Both the position numbers and the translations under genes were made by a program. The notes beneath the pieces are model-generated. The model searched no databases and was not told the origin of the DNA. It was given only the letters and a program-made list of their open reading frames with translations. Below are positions 16,969 to 25,330 of a DNA stretch of 64,000 nt, piece after piece (positions within the stretch are counted from its first letter, which is position 1; every line of letters begins with the position of its first letter). The DNA is from an uncultured Ignavibacteria bacterium (GTDB lineage Bacteria; Bacteroidota; Ignavibacteria; Kapaibacteriales; UBA2268), in the NCBI GenBank assembly GCA_903862655.1, contig CAIOZA010000027.1, positions 124,001-188,000 of the forward strand. The letters run 5' to 3'.

Positions 16969-17739
16969 ATGCTTGAACTTTTTAAAATAGGATTTATAAC
17001 AATTTCTCTGATTGATCTTGCTGACATCTTAATAGTTGGAATCATTTTTTATTCTCTTTACCGAGCTTTAAGAGGCACTGTTGCTATTCAAATATTAATT
17101 TCAATGGTCTTAATGGTGTTTTTATCATTTGTGACTGAAGCTTTAAATTTAAAAGCCGTTAGTTGGATTATTAAAACCATTACTAGTATATGGTTAGTAG
17201 CATTTATCATTCTTTTTCAACCTGAAATAAGAAGACTTCTTATGATTATTACAAGATCACAGGTTTTCAGAATGTTTATTAAACCTCAAATATCCAAGAC
17301 ATACGATGAAATTGCTGAAGCTGTGGAAGAAATGTCGGAAAAACATATTGGAGCATTGTTTGTTTTTCCTAGATCACAGAATGTTACAATGACTCTGGAT
17401 TCTGGAATTGAACTTCAATCTATAGTTACTAAAGAATTGCTGTTATCAATATTTAATACAAAATCACCTTTGCATGATGGTGCTGTTATTATTGAGAATG
17501 ATCTTATTATTACAGCCAAATGTATTTTACCATTATCTACTGCCACATCAGCTGAAGGTAAACTTTTAGGGACGCGTCATAGAGCTGCTCTTGGATTATC
17601 GGAACAAGTTGATGCACTAGTCCTGATAGTTTCAGAAGAAACTGGGGCAATATCGTTTGCTATAGAAGGAAATATCGAATACAACATACCTAAAAAGGAT
17701 TTCAAAAGATTATTAATAGAAAAATTAACGACAAAATAA
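16969..17739 (+). CDS. cdaA: Membrane diadenylate cyclase CdaA (c-di-AMP synthase)
   Basis: CdaA makes the second messenger c-di-AMP from two ATP; this nucleotide controls potassium and osmotic balance. The 256-residue protein has three N-terminal membrane helices (about 8-30, 38-57, 64-84) and a DAC domain. The catalytic 'LHDGAVII' (168-175) and 'GTRHRAALGL' (201-210) motifs are both intact. The usual partner genes ybbR/cdaR and glmM are not adjacent; it sits between phoH and pcm. No c-di-AMP phosphodiesterase or receptor is visible in the window. Confidence 0.93.
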   Translation: MLELFKIGFITISLIDLADILIVGIIFYSLYRALRGTVAIQILISMVLMVFLSFVTEALNLKAVSWIIKTITSIWLVAFIILFQPEIRRLLMIITRSQVFRMFIKPQISKTYDEIAEAVEEMSEKHIGALFVFPRSQNVTMTLDSGIELQSIVTKELLLSIFNTKSPLHDGAVIIENDLIITAKCILPLSTATSAEGKLLGTRHRAALGLSEQVDALVLIVSEETGAISFAIEGNIEYNIPKKDFKRLLIEKLTTK

Positions 17740-17746
17740 AGAATAC

Positions 17747-18412
17747 ATGTTAAAAATTTCACCTTATAAACTCAATTTGTTTAAAAATAAACGATACGAA
17801 TTAGCTACTGTTTTGAAGGATAAAGGAATTAAGGACAAATCTATAATCGAAGCAATAGCTTTTTTGCCCAGAGAATTATTTGTTCATCAGAGTTTAATTG
17901 CCCGAGTTTATGAAGACACAGCTCTTCCAATTGATTTCAATCAAACAATATCTCAGCCCTATACTGTTGCTTATATGACCGAATTACTTCAAATAATACC
18001 AGGTCAAAAAGTTCTTGAAATTGGAACTGGAAGTGGTTATCAGGCTTGTATTCTCGAGCTTCTTGGAGCTAAGGTTTATTCAATAGAAAGAATTGAAGGT
18101 CTGTTCCTCCAAACTAAAGCACTTTTAGCCATTTTGGATTCTTCAGTCACACTTCGTTTAGCTGATGGTACTCTGGGTTGGCCAACATATCAGCCTTATG
18201 ATAAAATAATAATTACTGCTGCAGCACCTGAAATTCCGATTAAATTAATTAGTCAATTAGTTGTTGGTGGAATGATGATTGTGCCGGTTGGAGCTAAAAA
18301 TGTACAATCTATGCATTTACTAGAAAAGGTTGATGAAGAATCATATCTGGAAACAAAACATGATAATTTCAAATTTGTTCCATTGATTGGTAAAGATGGA
18401 TGGACTGAATGA
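17747..18412 (+). CDS. pcm: Protein-L-isoaspartate O-methyltransferase
   Basis: Pcm repairs isoaspartyl damage in aged proteins using SAM. It is 221 residues. 'FLPRELFV', 'TISQPYTVAYMTELL' and the SAM-binding 'VLEIGTGSGYQACIL' are the standard sequence, followed by 'DKIIITAAAPEIP'. It begins 7 bp after cdaA and overlaps miaA by 4 bp (ATGA), so cdaA-pcm-miaA-dacB look cotranscribed. Confidence 0.93.
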   Translation: MLKISPYKLNLFKNKRYELATVLKDKGIKDKSIIEAIAFLPRELFVHQSLIARVYEDTALPIDFNQTISQPYTVAYMTELLQIIPGQKVLEIGTGSGYQACILELLGAKVYSIERIEGLFLQTKALLAILDSSVTLRLADGTLGWPTYQPYDKIIITAAAPEIPIKLISQLVVGGMMIVPVGAKNVQSMHLLEKVDEESYLETKHDNFKFVPLIGKDGWTE

Positions 18413-19374
18413 TCGATGTGAATGGATTGATATTAAAGAACATCCTTATTGTTATTCTCGGTCCAACAGCTTCCGGTAAAACAGATTTATCCATTAAATT
18501 AGCTGAATTGATGCCCATTGAAATTATTTCAGCTGATTCCAGACAGATTTTTAAAAAATTGGATATTGGTACGGCTAAACCTAGTCTGATCCAACTTGAA
18601 AAAGTGAAGCACTATTTTATTGATGTTCTTAACCCTGATGAAAACTACAATGCTGGTAAATTTGGTCAAGATGCTCGAATAGTTTGCCAGAAAGTACTAT
18701 TAAATCGTAAGATTCCAATAATAACTGGAGGAAGCGGACTCTATATAAAATCATTATGTGATGGATTATTTGATGACAATATTAATGATGATGAAATGAA
18801 TCAGGTTAGAGTCTTTAGAAATATTCTAGAAGATAGATTAAAATCTGAAGGTAAAGAATCCCTTTTCAACGAACTATTCTTAGTTGATCCTGTCTCAGCA
18901 GAAAAATACAATGATATGAATCCCAGAAGAATAATACGTGCTCTAGAATATTTTTATTTACACAAAATTCCAATCTCAGAATCTCACAAAAAGCAAAATA
19001 CCAATGTACCATTTGAACCAATTTATTTTGGTATAGATTTTGAACGTGAAATGCTTTATAAGAGGATTAATCTTAGAACTGAATTAATGTGGGAAAATGG
19101 TTTAGTAGAGGAAACAAAACAGGTTCTTAAAAGTGGTTATAGTTCTGATCTTAATTCTTTGAATACTGTCGGTTATAAGGAAGCAATTGATTATATTGAA
19201 GGTAAAATTTCTGAAAATGAGGCAATTGATTTGATAAAACAAAACACTAGACGTTATGCAAAGAGACAAATGACTTGGTTTAGAAAAAATCAAAATATAA
19301 ATTGGATAAATCCGAATGAGATTGAGCCTATTGAATTTATAAAAAATAATCTTAAAAATAAATATGGAATCTGA
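18409..19374 (+). CDS. miaA: tRNA dimethylallyltransferase MiaA
   Basis: MiaA transfers an isopentenyl group to A37 of tRNAs that read UNN codons, including the tRNA-Ser(GGA) 1.8 kb downstream. The 321-residue protein has the P-loop 'GPTASGKT' (18-25), 'ISADSRQIFKKLDIGTAKP', 'GGSGLYIKSLCDG' and 'RRIIRALEY', ending with 'TRRYAKRQMTWFRK'. It overlaps pcm by 4 bp and abuts dacB. It consumes DMAPP from the IspH pathway. Confidence 0.95.
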   Translation: MIDVNGLILKNILIVILGPTASGKTDLSIKLAELMPIEIISADSRQIFKKLDIGTAKPSLIQLEKVKHYFIDVLNPDENYNAGKFGQDARIVCQKVLLNRKIPIITGGSGLYIKSLCDGLFDDNINDDEMNQVRVFRNILEDRLKSEGKESLFNELFLVDPVSAEKYNDMNPRRIIRALEYFYLHKIPISESHKKQNTNVPFEPIYFGIDFEREMLYKRINLRTELMWENGLVEETKQVLKSGYSSDLNSLNTVGYKEAIDYIEGKISENEAIDLIKQNTRRYAKRQMTWFRKNQNINWINPNEIEPIEFIKNNLKNKYGI

Positions 19375-19375
19375 T

Positions 19376-20998
19376 ATGAATATCATTAATAAAAATATAA
19401 AACCAAAATTTCTTTTTCTTCTTGTTATTGTTGCGATAATTGCTAGTATTTGCATGAAATCACAGAATACAGAAGAATACAGAATCCAAACATTTACTCC
19501 TGAAGACAGCATTAAATCTATTAAATATTTATCTGCACAGATTTCTAAAATAATATCAGATCCTGCATTAAAAAACTCAAAATATGAAATTGCTGTATAT
19601 TCATTAGAAAATAAAAAGTACTTTTTCAAAAAGAATATTGATGAATTCTTAACACCAGCATCGATTACAAAATTATTTACTTGTTTAACCGCACTTCATT
19701 CATTAAGTAATGATTTTAAAGTTAAAACTAGTGTTTATACCACAGGCGATATAAAAAATGGAGTTTTAAACGGAGATATCTATATTTATGGACGAGGTGA
19801 TGCATTACTTAAAACTTCTGACATTGAAAATCTTGTTGCCATAATTAAATCTAAAGGAATTTCTGAAATTATGGGTAATGTATATGCCGATGGATCATAT
19901 TTTGATAAAATTGAAAACAGAGTTGAGTATAGTGGTGATAGAGAAGTTGTTCAGGCTATCCAACCTGTTACAGCCCTTTCCATTGAAAATAATCTTGTGA
20001 CTGTAACTGTCGAAGGAATTCCACAGGGGAAAGCAAAATACTCGTCAGTTAAGACTAATCCACCATCTGATGCATTTATTATTCAGAATTCATCTAAGGT
20101 TCTAGGGGATAATGTTGAGCACAAAAGAGGCCAGAAACAAGGAAATTTAATTCAAAAAGAAAAAATGATTGAAGAATTTGGTGGACCTATAAGATTCATA
20201 AATGCTTCTGTAAAAAATGCAATCCATATATCTCAAAAGAGCGATGTCAACAATGTTCAGACATTTCAGATATCAGGTAATATCGATGCAGGTCAAACAT
20301 ATTCATATAAGTATTTTATATCAGATCCAGTTAGGGTTATTGCTGGCACATTTAAACGAATATTAACCAATAATGGCATAATGATTCACGGAACTTTTGG
20401 GGAGAAAGAACTTAAAACTTCCAATAATTCAAAACAATCTATGATTGCAGAATTTGAAAGATATCTTGTTGATATTATAAGTCCAACTATGAAGAATAGT
20501 GATAATTATTATGCAGAAAATATTTTTAAGATAATTGGTGCTAACTCTGGAAAAATGAGAGATAATGCTAAAGAAGCAAAACAAATTATTTTGAAGGTTC
20601 TCGATACCATAAATATTCCATGTATCGATTGTCAATTTAACGATGGATCGGGTTTATCTCGCCGTAATAAGGTTTCTGCCGAATCTGTGATAAAGTTACT
20701 AGAATCTACATATTACTCGCCTCTAAGACGTATTCTTGACACTACTATGGCTATTGCAGGTTATGATGGTACAATTCGGAACAGAATGGTTGGCACATTA
20801 GCCGAGCAAAACCTTAAAGCCAAAACTGGAACTCATAGTAATGTAAGCGGTCTATGCGGAATAGTAAAAACACTCGATGGAGAGCCAATTGCTTTTTCAT
20901 TTATTTTTAATGGTGCAAATGTAGGTGTTTATAAGCAAATAGAAAATCAACTCGGTATTTTGTTGTCAGAATTTTTCTATTTCAATCGGGATAATTAA
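19376..20998 (+). CDS. dacB: D-alanyl-D-alanine carboxypeptidase/endopeptidase DacB (PBP4 type)
   Basis: A peptidoglycan-trimming penicillin-binding protein of peptidase family S13, 540 residues from this ATG. A signal/anchor helix (about 13-27) leads into the periplasm. Active-site motifs are complete: SxxK as 'SITK' (about residue 96), SxN as 'NSDNYYAEN', and 'KAKTGTH'. 'DGSGLSRRN' is also typical. The start is uncertain by four codons: an ATG at 19364 overlaps the end of miaA, while 19376 lies one base past its stop. Confidence 0.92.
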   Translation: MNIINKNIKPKFLFLLVIVAIIASICMKSQNTEEYRIQTFTPEDSIKSIKYLSAQISKIISDPALKNSKYEIAVYSLENKKYFFKKNIDEFLTPASITKLFTCLTALHSLSNDFKVKTSVYTTGDIKNGVLNGDIYIYGRGDALLKTSDIENLVAIIKSKGISEIMGNVYADGSYFDKIENRVEYSGDREVVQAIQPVTALSIENNLVTVTVEGIPQGKAKYSSVKTNPPSDAFIIQNSSKVLGDNVEHKRGQKQGNLIQKEKMIEEFGGPIRFINASVKNAIHISQKSDVNNVQTFQISGNIDAGQTYSYKYFISDPVRVIAGTFKRILTNNGIMIHGTFGEKELKTSNNSKQSMIAEFERYLVDIISPTMKNSDNYYAENIFKIIGANSGKMRDNAKEAKQIILKVLDTINIPCIDCQFNDGSGLSRRNKVSAESVIKLLESTYYSPLRRILDTTMAIAGYDGTIRNRMVGTLAEQNLKAKTGTHSNVSGLCGIVKTLDGEPIAFSFIFNGANVGVYKQIENQLGILLSEFFYFNRDN

Positions 20999-21021
20999 TA
21001 TAAAATCATTTAAGATCAAAG

Positions 21022-21037
21022 GGTAATATATATTACC
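21022..21037. repeat. 16-bp perfect palindrome downstream of dacB
   Basis: GGTAATATATATTACC is its own reverse complement. It lies 24 bp past the dacB stop and about 155 bp before tRNA-Ser. There is no T-run, so it is not a classical terminator; it may be a weak hairpin or an operator. Confidence 0.4.
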
Positions 21038-21192
21038 TACAATGCAATTATTGAATACTATTCCACCATGAATTAAGTCTATAAAATATTTTACTTGATT
21101 TTCAAAGACTTATTGATTTATTCTTATTATTTTCTTTTATTTCTTCCAATTGTGATAAAATATAAAATAAATTCCTTAAATTTGTATTCTTT

Positions 21193-21279
21193 GGAAAGGT
21201 GCAGGAGTGGTTTAACTGGCACGCCTGGAAAGCGTGTGTACTCTAACGGGTACCGTGGGTTCGAATCCCACCTTTTCCG
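21193..21279 (+). tRNA. tRNA-Ser (GGA)
   Basis: An 87-nt cloverleaf. The acceptor GGAAAGG pairs with CTTTTCC and the discriminator is G. The anticodon arm is CACGC/GCGTG with GGA at 21227-21229. It has the long variable arm expected of a serine tRNA, and the T-arm is GTGGG-TTCGAAT-CCCAC. CCA is not encoded. A TAnnTTTG-type element (TAAATTTG, 21177-21184) just upstream resembles a Bacteroidota -7 promoter box. Confidence 0.95.
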
Positions 21280-21311
21280 CAAATAAACGCTCTAAAGTTA
21301 GAGTGGAAGCC

Positions 21312-21341
21312 AAAAAGCCTGATTGAGAAATCGGGCTTTTG
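21312..21341 (+). terminator. Terminator after tRNA-Ser
   Basis: An 11-bp stem (AAAGCCTGATT pairing with AATCGGGCTTT, one G-T pair) with a 4-base loop and TTTT-G-TT after it, about 30 bp past the tRNA. Confidence 0.8.
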
Positions 21342-21433
21342 TTATTAAAGGGACGTTACAGTGACGTTTCTTGATATTTATTATCAAATGGACACTATTT
21401 TCTTTACCAAAAAATAAAAAACCTTGTTTCTAA

Positions 21434-21538
21434 AAACTCTCCGGCTTTACCTGGCAAGGCTACCAGAACGGCTACTTTATTTCCTCCGTTGCCAGTTCCA
21501 CTAAATCAAAGATTAAGAAGTATTTGGAGGAGCAGTAA
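21434..21538 (+). pseudogene. Relic of an IS200/IS605-type (Y1) transposase C-terminus
   Basis: Between tRNA-Ser and the large adhesin gene, one frame reads KLSGFTWQGYQNGYFISSVA and then STKSKIKKYLEEQ before TAA. This is the shape of the C-terminal end of Y1 (HUH) transposases, where 'F.WQ.GY..FSVS......V..YI..Q' is conserved. The frame is closed by a TAA immediately upstream (21431-21433), so only 34 codons remain and the catalytic HUH motif is absent. Base composition here is more GC-rich than the flanks. I read it as a decayed insertion sequence. A chance match is possible, since the piece is short. Confidence 0.5.
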
Positions 21539-21723
21539 AAAATTCTCATTTTAATCTTTAGAAAATTGCAGAATTTTAATTATTTAAGGCCTTTATTTAT
21601 TTGTTTTCTTATTTAAATTATTTATTTTAATCACTCTATCTAAGTTCTTTTTATATGTTTTGTCCAATTAATTTTGATGACATACACTTAGTTTGAAATA
21701 ATTTTTAACAAGTTGGAGACAAA
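21539..21723. other. AT-rich leader of the adhesin gene
   Basis: 185 bp between the transposase relic and the large T9SS protein. It should contain the adhesin promoter and holds a GGAG ribosome site 5 bases before 21724. I see no other feature. Confidence 0.5.
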
Positions 21724-24438
21724 ATGAAGCTATATACGTATATTTTATTTTTCTTGTTATCCCTATCAATTTGTGTTGGACAGTATGATACAGAATTCTG
21801 GTTCGCAGTTCCTCCAATAGTACCAAAATATTCAACAATACTATACAAACCTGTTTTTCTTAGATTGATGACGAAAGATAAATCTTCCGAAATTACTATT
21901 TCAATTCCGGCAGATCCTTCGTTCAAACCAATTATTGTTTCTTTAGATGCAAATTCCTTGTCTAATGTAGATCTGACGCCATTTATCGATCAATTGGAAA
22001 ATAGGATTACAAACACAATTTTGAATAAAGGACTAAACATTAGATCAACAGAGAGTATAATTGCAATCTATGATTTAGTATCATCACCAGCTGATGCTGA
22101 GTTCTGGTCTTTGAAAGGTAAAATAGGTCTTGGAGAATATTTTGTTGTTCCTGGTCAGAACTCTTATGATAATAATTCATCTTATACTCCAATTTTGCCC
22201 AAAAATACTGTTATAATTGTAGCCAGTGAAGACTCAACTGATATATTTGTAACCCCTTCTAATAATGCCATTGGACATGTTGCAAATATTAAATTCAAAA
22301 TAATATTAAATAAGGGTCAAACGTATTGTTTGGAATCTGAATCACAGTTGGCTTCCAAGAATTTAACTGGAACAGTTGTTGAATCTACAAAACCAATAGC
22401 CATTACAATGTCGGATGATCTGTTAACCGTTGGTAGTTGCCAAGATGCTATAGGAGATCAAATACTACCTTTTAAAAGTTTAGGTAATGAATATGCAATT
22501 GTACCGGGAAATTTAGATACAGAAATGCTATTAATTATTAGTACTGAACAAAATAATGAGATCTTAATTGATGATTTAAAAGTTAAAGTCATGAATAGGA
22601 ATGAAGTTTATTACCATAACTTTTCAGAAAATACTTACATCAAGTCAAAATATCCAATATATGTTTTTCATTTTACTGGTGTTGGATGTGAAATTTCAGC
22701 AACAACTATTCTACCATTTACTTGTAGTGGAATTAAAGAAGTTTACTACAATTTTGATAAAGTAGAATTTGGCAATAATAATGCTATACAGTACCTAATT
22801 GTCGTTCCTGCAGAAGGAGTAGATCAGTTTTATATAAATGGAAATCAAAAGATTACTGGTATATTTAAACCATTTCCATCTAAGGCTGACATTGTCGGTG
22901 GAATTATATCCATTAATAATTATGAATATAACAAACAATTAACATTATCAAATAAAGTTTCAACTTTTAGCGTTGGATTTCTTGTTGGAGGAAATACGGT
23001 TCCTGGAGCTAAATATGTTTATTTAAATGATATTCAAAATGACAACAGAATTGAATTCAAAATTAAATTACCTGAAATATATTTGACTAATTCTGATTCA
23101 ATTGTCAATTTACCAATTTATCTAGAGGCAAAATCGGATAAGTTTCCGATTATATTAAATGATTTATCAATATCATTCGAAACTGACGATGCTCTCCTAA
23201 AGGCATTAGATTTAAATAATGGGACTTTTACTGAATCTAAATTCAATAACAAGTATGAGATTAAATGTAATTTTCCATTTATAAAGTTAAAAAACCAGCT
23301 TACTTTGATTGATACAATTTTCTGTAAAATAATAAAGGCTGACAAAAAAAATCACAATATTGCTGTTACAAGTAATAGTCTGACTAAAAATCCTTGTAAT
23401 ACGGTACAGTCAAATATAGGAATATTAAATTTTACCTGTGGCACTTCATCATTTACTTACGATGGATTTTTTGATGTGAAAGACCTCAAATTCTCTGGAG
23501 TAGCTCATCAAAATACTGATTATATAAGACTCACTAATAGTAGAATTAACGAAGTCGGATCAATTATTTATAAGATACCAGTTTCATTAACAAATTCCTT
23601 TTCTTCTTCTTTTAGATTCAGATTGTTAAGTGGAACAAATAACAACTGCTATGATAACTCTTTACCAGGAGCTGATGGGTTGGCTCTGTTAATTTATAAT
23701 ACTTCCATTGATGAATTCGGTTATAATGGTGGTGGAATCGGATATGAGAATTTAAGGAATTGTTTTGCAATTGAATATGACACATTTAGCAATGATAGCA
23801 ATCAGATTGAAAATTATTATGATCCGAATGGTAATCATATAGCTATTCAAAAATCAGAAAACAAGGAATATATTAGTTCTAAACATACCCAAGCCTTCAA
23901 TTTAGCTCTAAATGATAAAATTCTAAAACTGAAATCTGATGGTACAATTTATTATTCAACTGTTGATTATAATTCAAAAGATAAGACATTAAAAATATTT
24001 CTCGATTCAATAGAAACTTTCTCGACTCCAGTCCTTGAAATGAGTAATTTTAATTTTTCAGATTATATTAATTTAATTAATAATGAATTTGCTTATTTGG
24101 GCATTTCTTCTGCAACCGGATGTGCATTTGAGATTCATGATATATTATATTGGGATTTTTGTTCAGCAAAAAATAGTGTTTTTAACGATATCGTAGAAAA
24201 TATTAACTATTTGGATATTACTTCATCAACTGGCAGAGATGTTTATTTTAATGAAGCTTTTGTTCTTAATGGCAAATTAATCGAACTGTTTAATATTTAT
24301 GGGCAAAAGACTGTAGATCAATTCCAAATTATAACAGATAATCATTTGATTCTTTCCGAAAATTTATCAAATGGAGTGTATTTCTTAACCATTAACTTAG
24401 GTCAGAAGAAATTAATAAAAAAAATACTCATTTATTAA
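21724..24438 (+). CDS. Large secreted adhesin-like protein: IgGFc-binding-type region, L-type lectin domain, T9SS sorting domain
   Basis: 904 residues with a signal peptide (about 1-19). Residues 20-435 start 'YDTEFWFAVPPI' and contain 'VVESTKPIAITMSDD', the layout of the IgGFc-binding N-terminal family found in many T9SS proteins. About 585-810 is an L-type (legume-like) lectin domain with 'GADGLALLIYN' and 'NCFAIEYDTFSND'. The last 80 residues ('LIELFNIYGQK', 'ENLSNGVYFLTI', 'KKILIY') are a type A T9SS C-terminal signal. It is predicted to be displayed on the surface or released, binding glycans. It follows a transposase relic and ends 11 bp inside the end of the convergent FkbM gene. Confidence 0.82.
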   Translation: MKLYTYILFFLLSLSICVGQYDTEFWFAVPPIVPKYSTILYKPVFLRLMTKDKSSEITISIPADPSFKPIIVSLDANSLSNVDLTPFIDQLENRITNTILNKGLNIRSTESIIAIYDLVSSPADAEFWSLKGKIGLGEYFVVPGQNSYDNNSSYTPILPKNTVIIVASEDSTDIFVTPSNNAIGHVANIKFKIILNKGQTYCLESESQLASKNLTGTVVESTKPIAITMSDDLLTVGSCQDAIGDQILPFKSLGNEYAIVPGNLDTEMLLIISTEQNNEILIDDLKVKVMNRNEVYYHNFSENTYIKSKYPIYVFHFTGVGCEISATTILPFTCSGIKEVYYNFDKVEFGNNNAIQYLIVVPAEGVDQFYINGNQKITGIFKPFPSKADIVGGIISINNYEYNKQLTLSNKVSTFSVGFLVGGNTVPGAKYVYLNDIQNDNRIEFKIKLPEIYLTNSDSIVNLPIYLEAKSDKFPIILNDLSISFETDDALLKALDLNNGTFTESKFNNKYEIKCNFPFIKLKNQLTLIDTIFCKIIKADKKNHNIAVTSNSLTKNPCNTVQSNIGILNFTCGTSSFTYDGFFDVKDLKFSGVAHQNTDYIRLTNSRINEVGSIIYKIPVSLTNSFSSSFRFRLLSGTNNNCYDNSLPGADGLALLIYNTSIDEFGYNGGGIGYENLRNCFAIEYDTFSNDSNQIENYYDPNGNHIAIQKSENKEYISSKHTQAFNLALNDKILKLKSDGTIYYSTVDYNSKDKTLKIFLDSIETFSTPVLEMSNFNFSDYINLINNEFAYLGISSATGCAFEIHDILYWDFCSAKNSVFNDIVENINYLDITSSTGRDVYFNEAFVLNGKLIELFNIYGQKTVDQFQIITDNHLILSENLSNGVYFLTINLGQKKLIKKILIY

Positions 24439-25330
24439 TGTAGCCCTTTTCAATATCTAAAGTTGCTGTTTTGGACTTATGTATTAATACTATGTTGTCG
24501 ATGTTGTGCTTGTAGTCAAAGTCTGAATACTGAAGACTTCCATTATCGAGAATATTATAAGAAACATAGCCAAATTCATTAAAAAGTTTTTCTTTTATTT
24601 CTCTAGTAGAAACTTCTCTTAAATTTTGAATAGTATTATTCATTTCCATTAAAATTATTGGCATATACTCTAACATAGTCGATCTCATTCCTTCCAAAAC
24701 TTCAATCTCGGCACCTTCTACATCTATTTTAACAAAATCAATTTTCAATAATCGTTCATTTTTAATAAAATCATCAAGTTTTAAGGCTTCTATTTCTTCA
24801 TAGTTTTCTGAAAGAATCTGATCATTGAAAATTGTTGAGTGTGAACCTTGGTTATTATCTTTGGAAATATATAACTTGATTTTGCCGTCAAAGTTACTTA
24901 ATGCCTTTTTAATTGGTTTTATCTTTAAACCCTTATTCAAAGATATATTTTCTAATAAGCTTTCATAATTATTTTTTTCTGGCTCAAAAGAATAAACAAT
25001 ACCGTTGTTATTAAGATGTGAAGCGAAGTTCAAAGAAAGATAACCAATATTTGCTCCAATGTCAATAATGATATCATCAGGTTTTATTAATTTTTCAATA
25101 CATTTAATAGTTGATGGTTCGAATGCATTAAATAAATACAAATGAGACTGAATATACTCACTAGTATCCAGAGCCATTCTAAATCTGTTGGCAACCTTAA
25201 TGATATCTTTCTCATTGCTTTTTGTAGCAGCATAAGGATAAAATAGTTTTTTTAAAATTGTATATTTACCGTATTCTCTTTTATATAATTTACCAAACTG
25301 TCTAAATAAAAGCCTAAGAAATTTTCTCAT
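24428..25330 (-). CDS. FkbM-family SAM-dependent methyltransferase
   Basis: 300 residues. The SAM-binding core is 'IIIDIGANIGYLSLNFA', followed by 'SFEPEKNNYESL' and the family signature 'DFVKIDVEGAEIEVLEGM'. FkbM enzymes O-methylate sugars or small molecules, and this one lies behind a flippase, so surface-polysaccharide methylation is plausible. The start is the ATG at 25330, with GGAAG 5 bases before it; a longer reading begins at TTG inside that site. It overlaps the flippase by 17 bp. Its end overlaps the convergent adhesin gene. Confidence 0.85.
   Translation of the reverse strand: MRKFLRLLFRQFGKLYKREYGKYTILKKLFYPYAATKSNEKDIIKVANRFRMALDTSEYIQSHLYLFNAFEPSTIKCIEKLIKPDDIIIDIGANIGYLSLNFASHLNNNGIVYSFEPEKNNYESLLENISLNKGLKIKPIKKALSNFDGKIKLYISKDNNQGSHSTIFNDQILSENYEEIEALKLDDFIKNERLLKIDFVKIDVEGAEIEVLEGMRSTMLEYMPIILMEMNNTIQNLREVSTREIKEKLFNEFGYVSYNILDNGSLQYSDFDYKHNIDNIVLIHKSKTATLDIEKGYINK

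Noticed and set aside
19102-19629. A 175-codon minus-strand frame under miaA/dacB
   Set aside because: Antisense to two firmly identified genes; the hydrophobic residues come from AT-rich reverse reading.
21095-21286. A 63-codon frame over tRNA-Ser
   Set aside because: Most of it is the tRNA gene itself and the rest is AT-rich leader.
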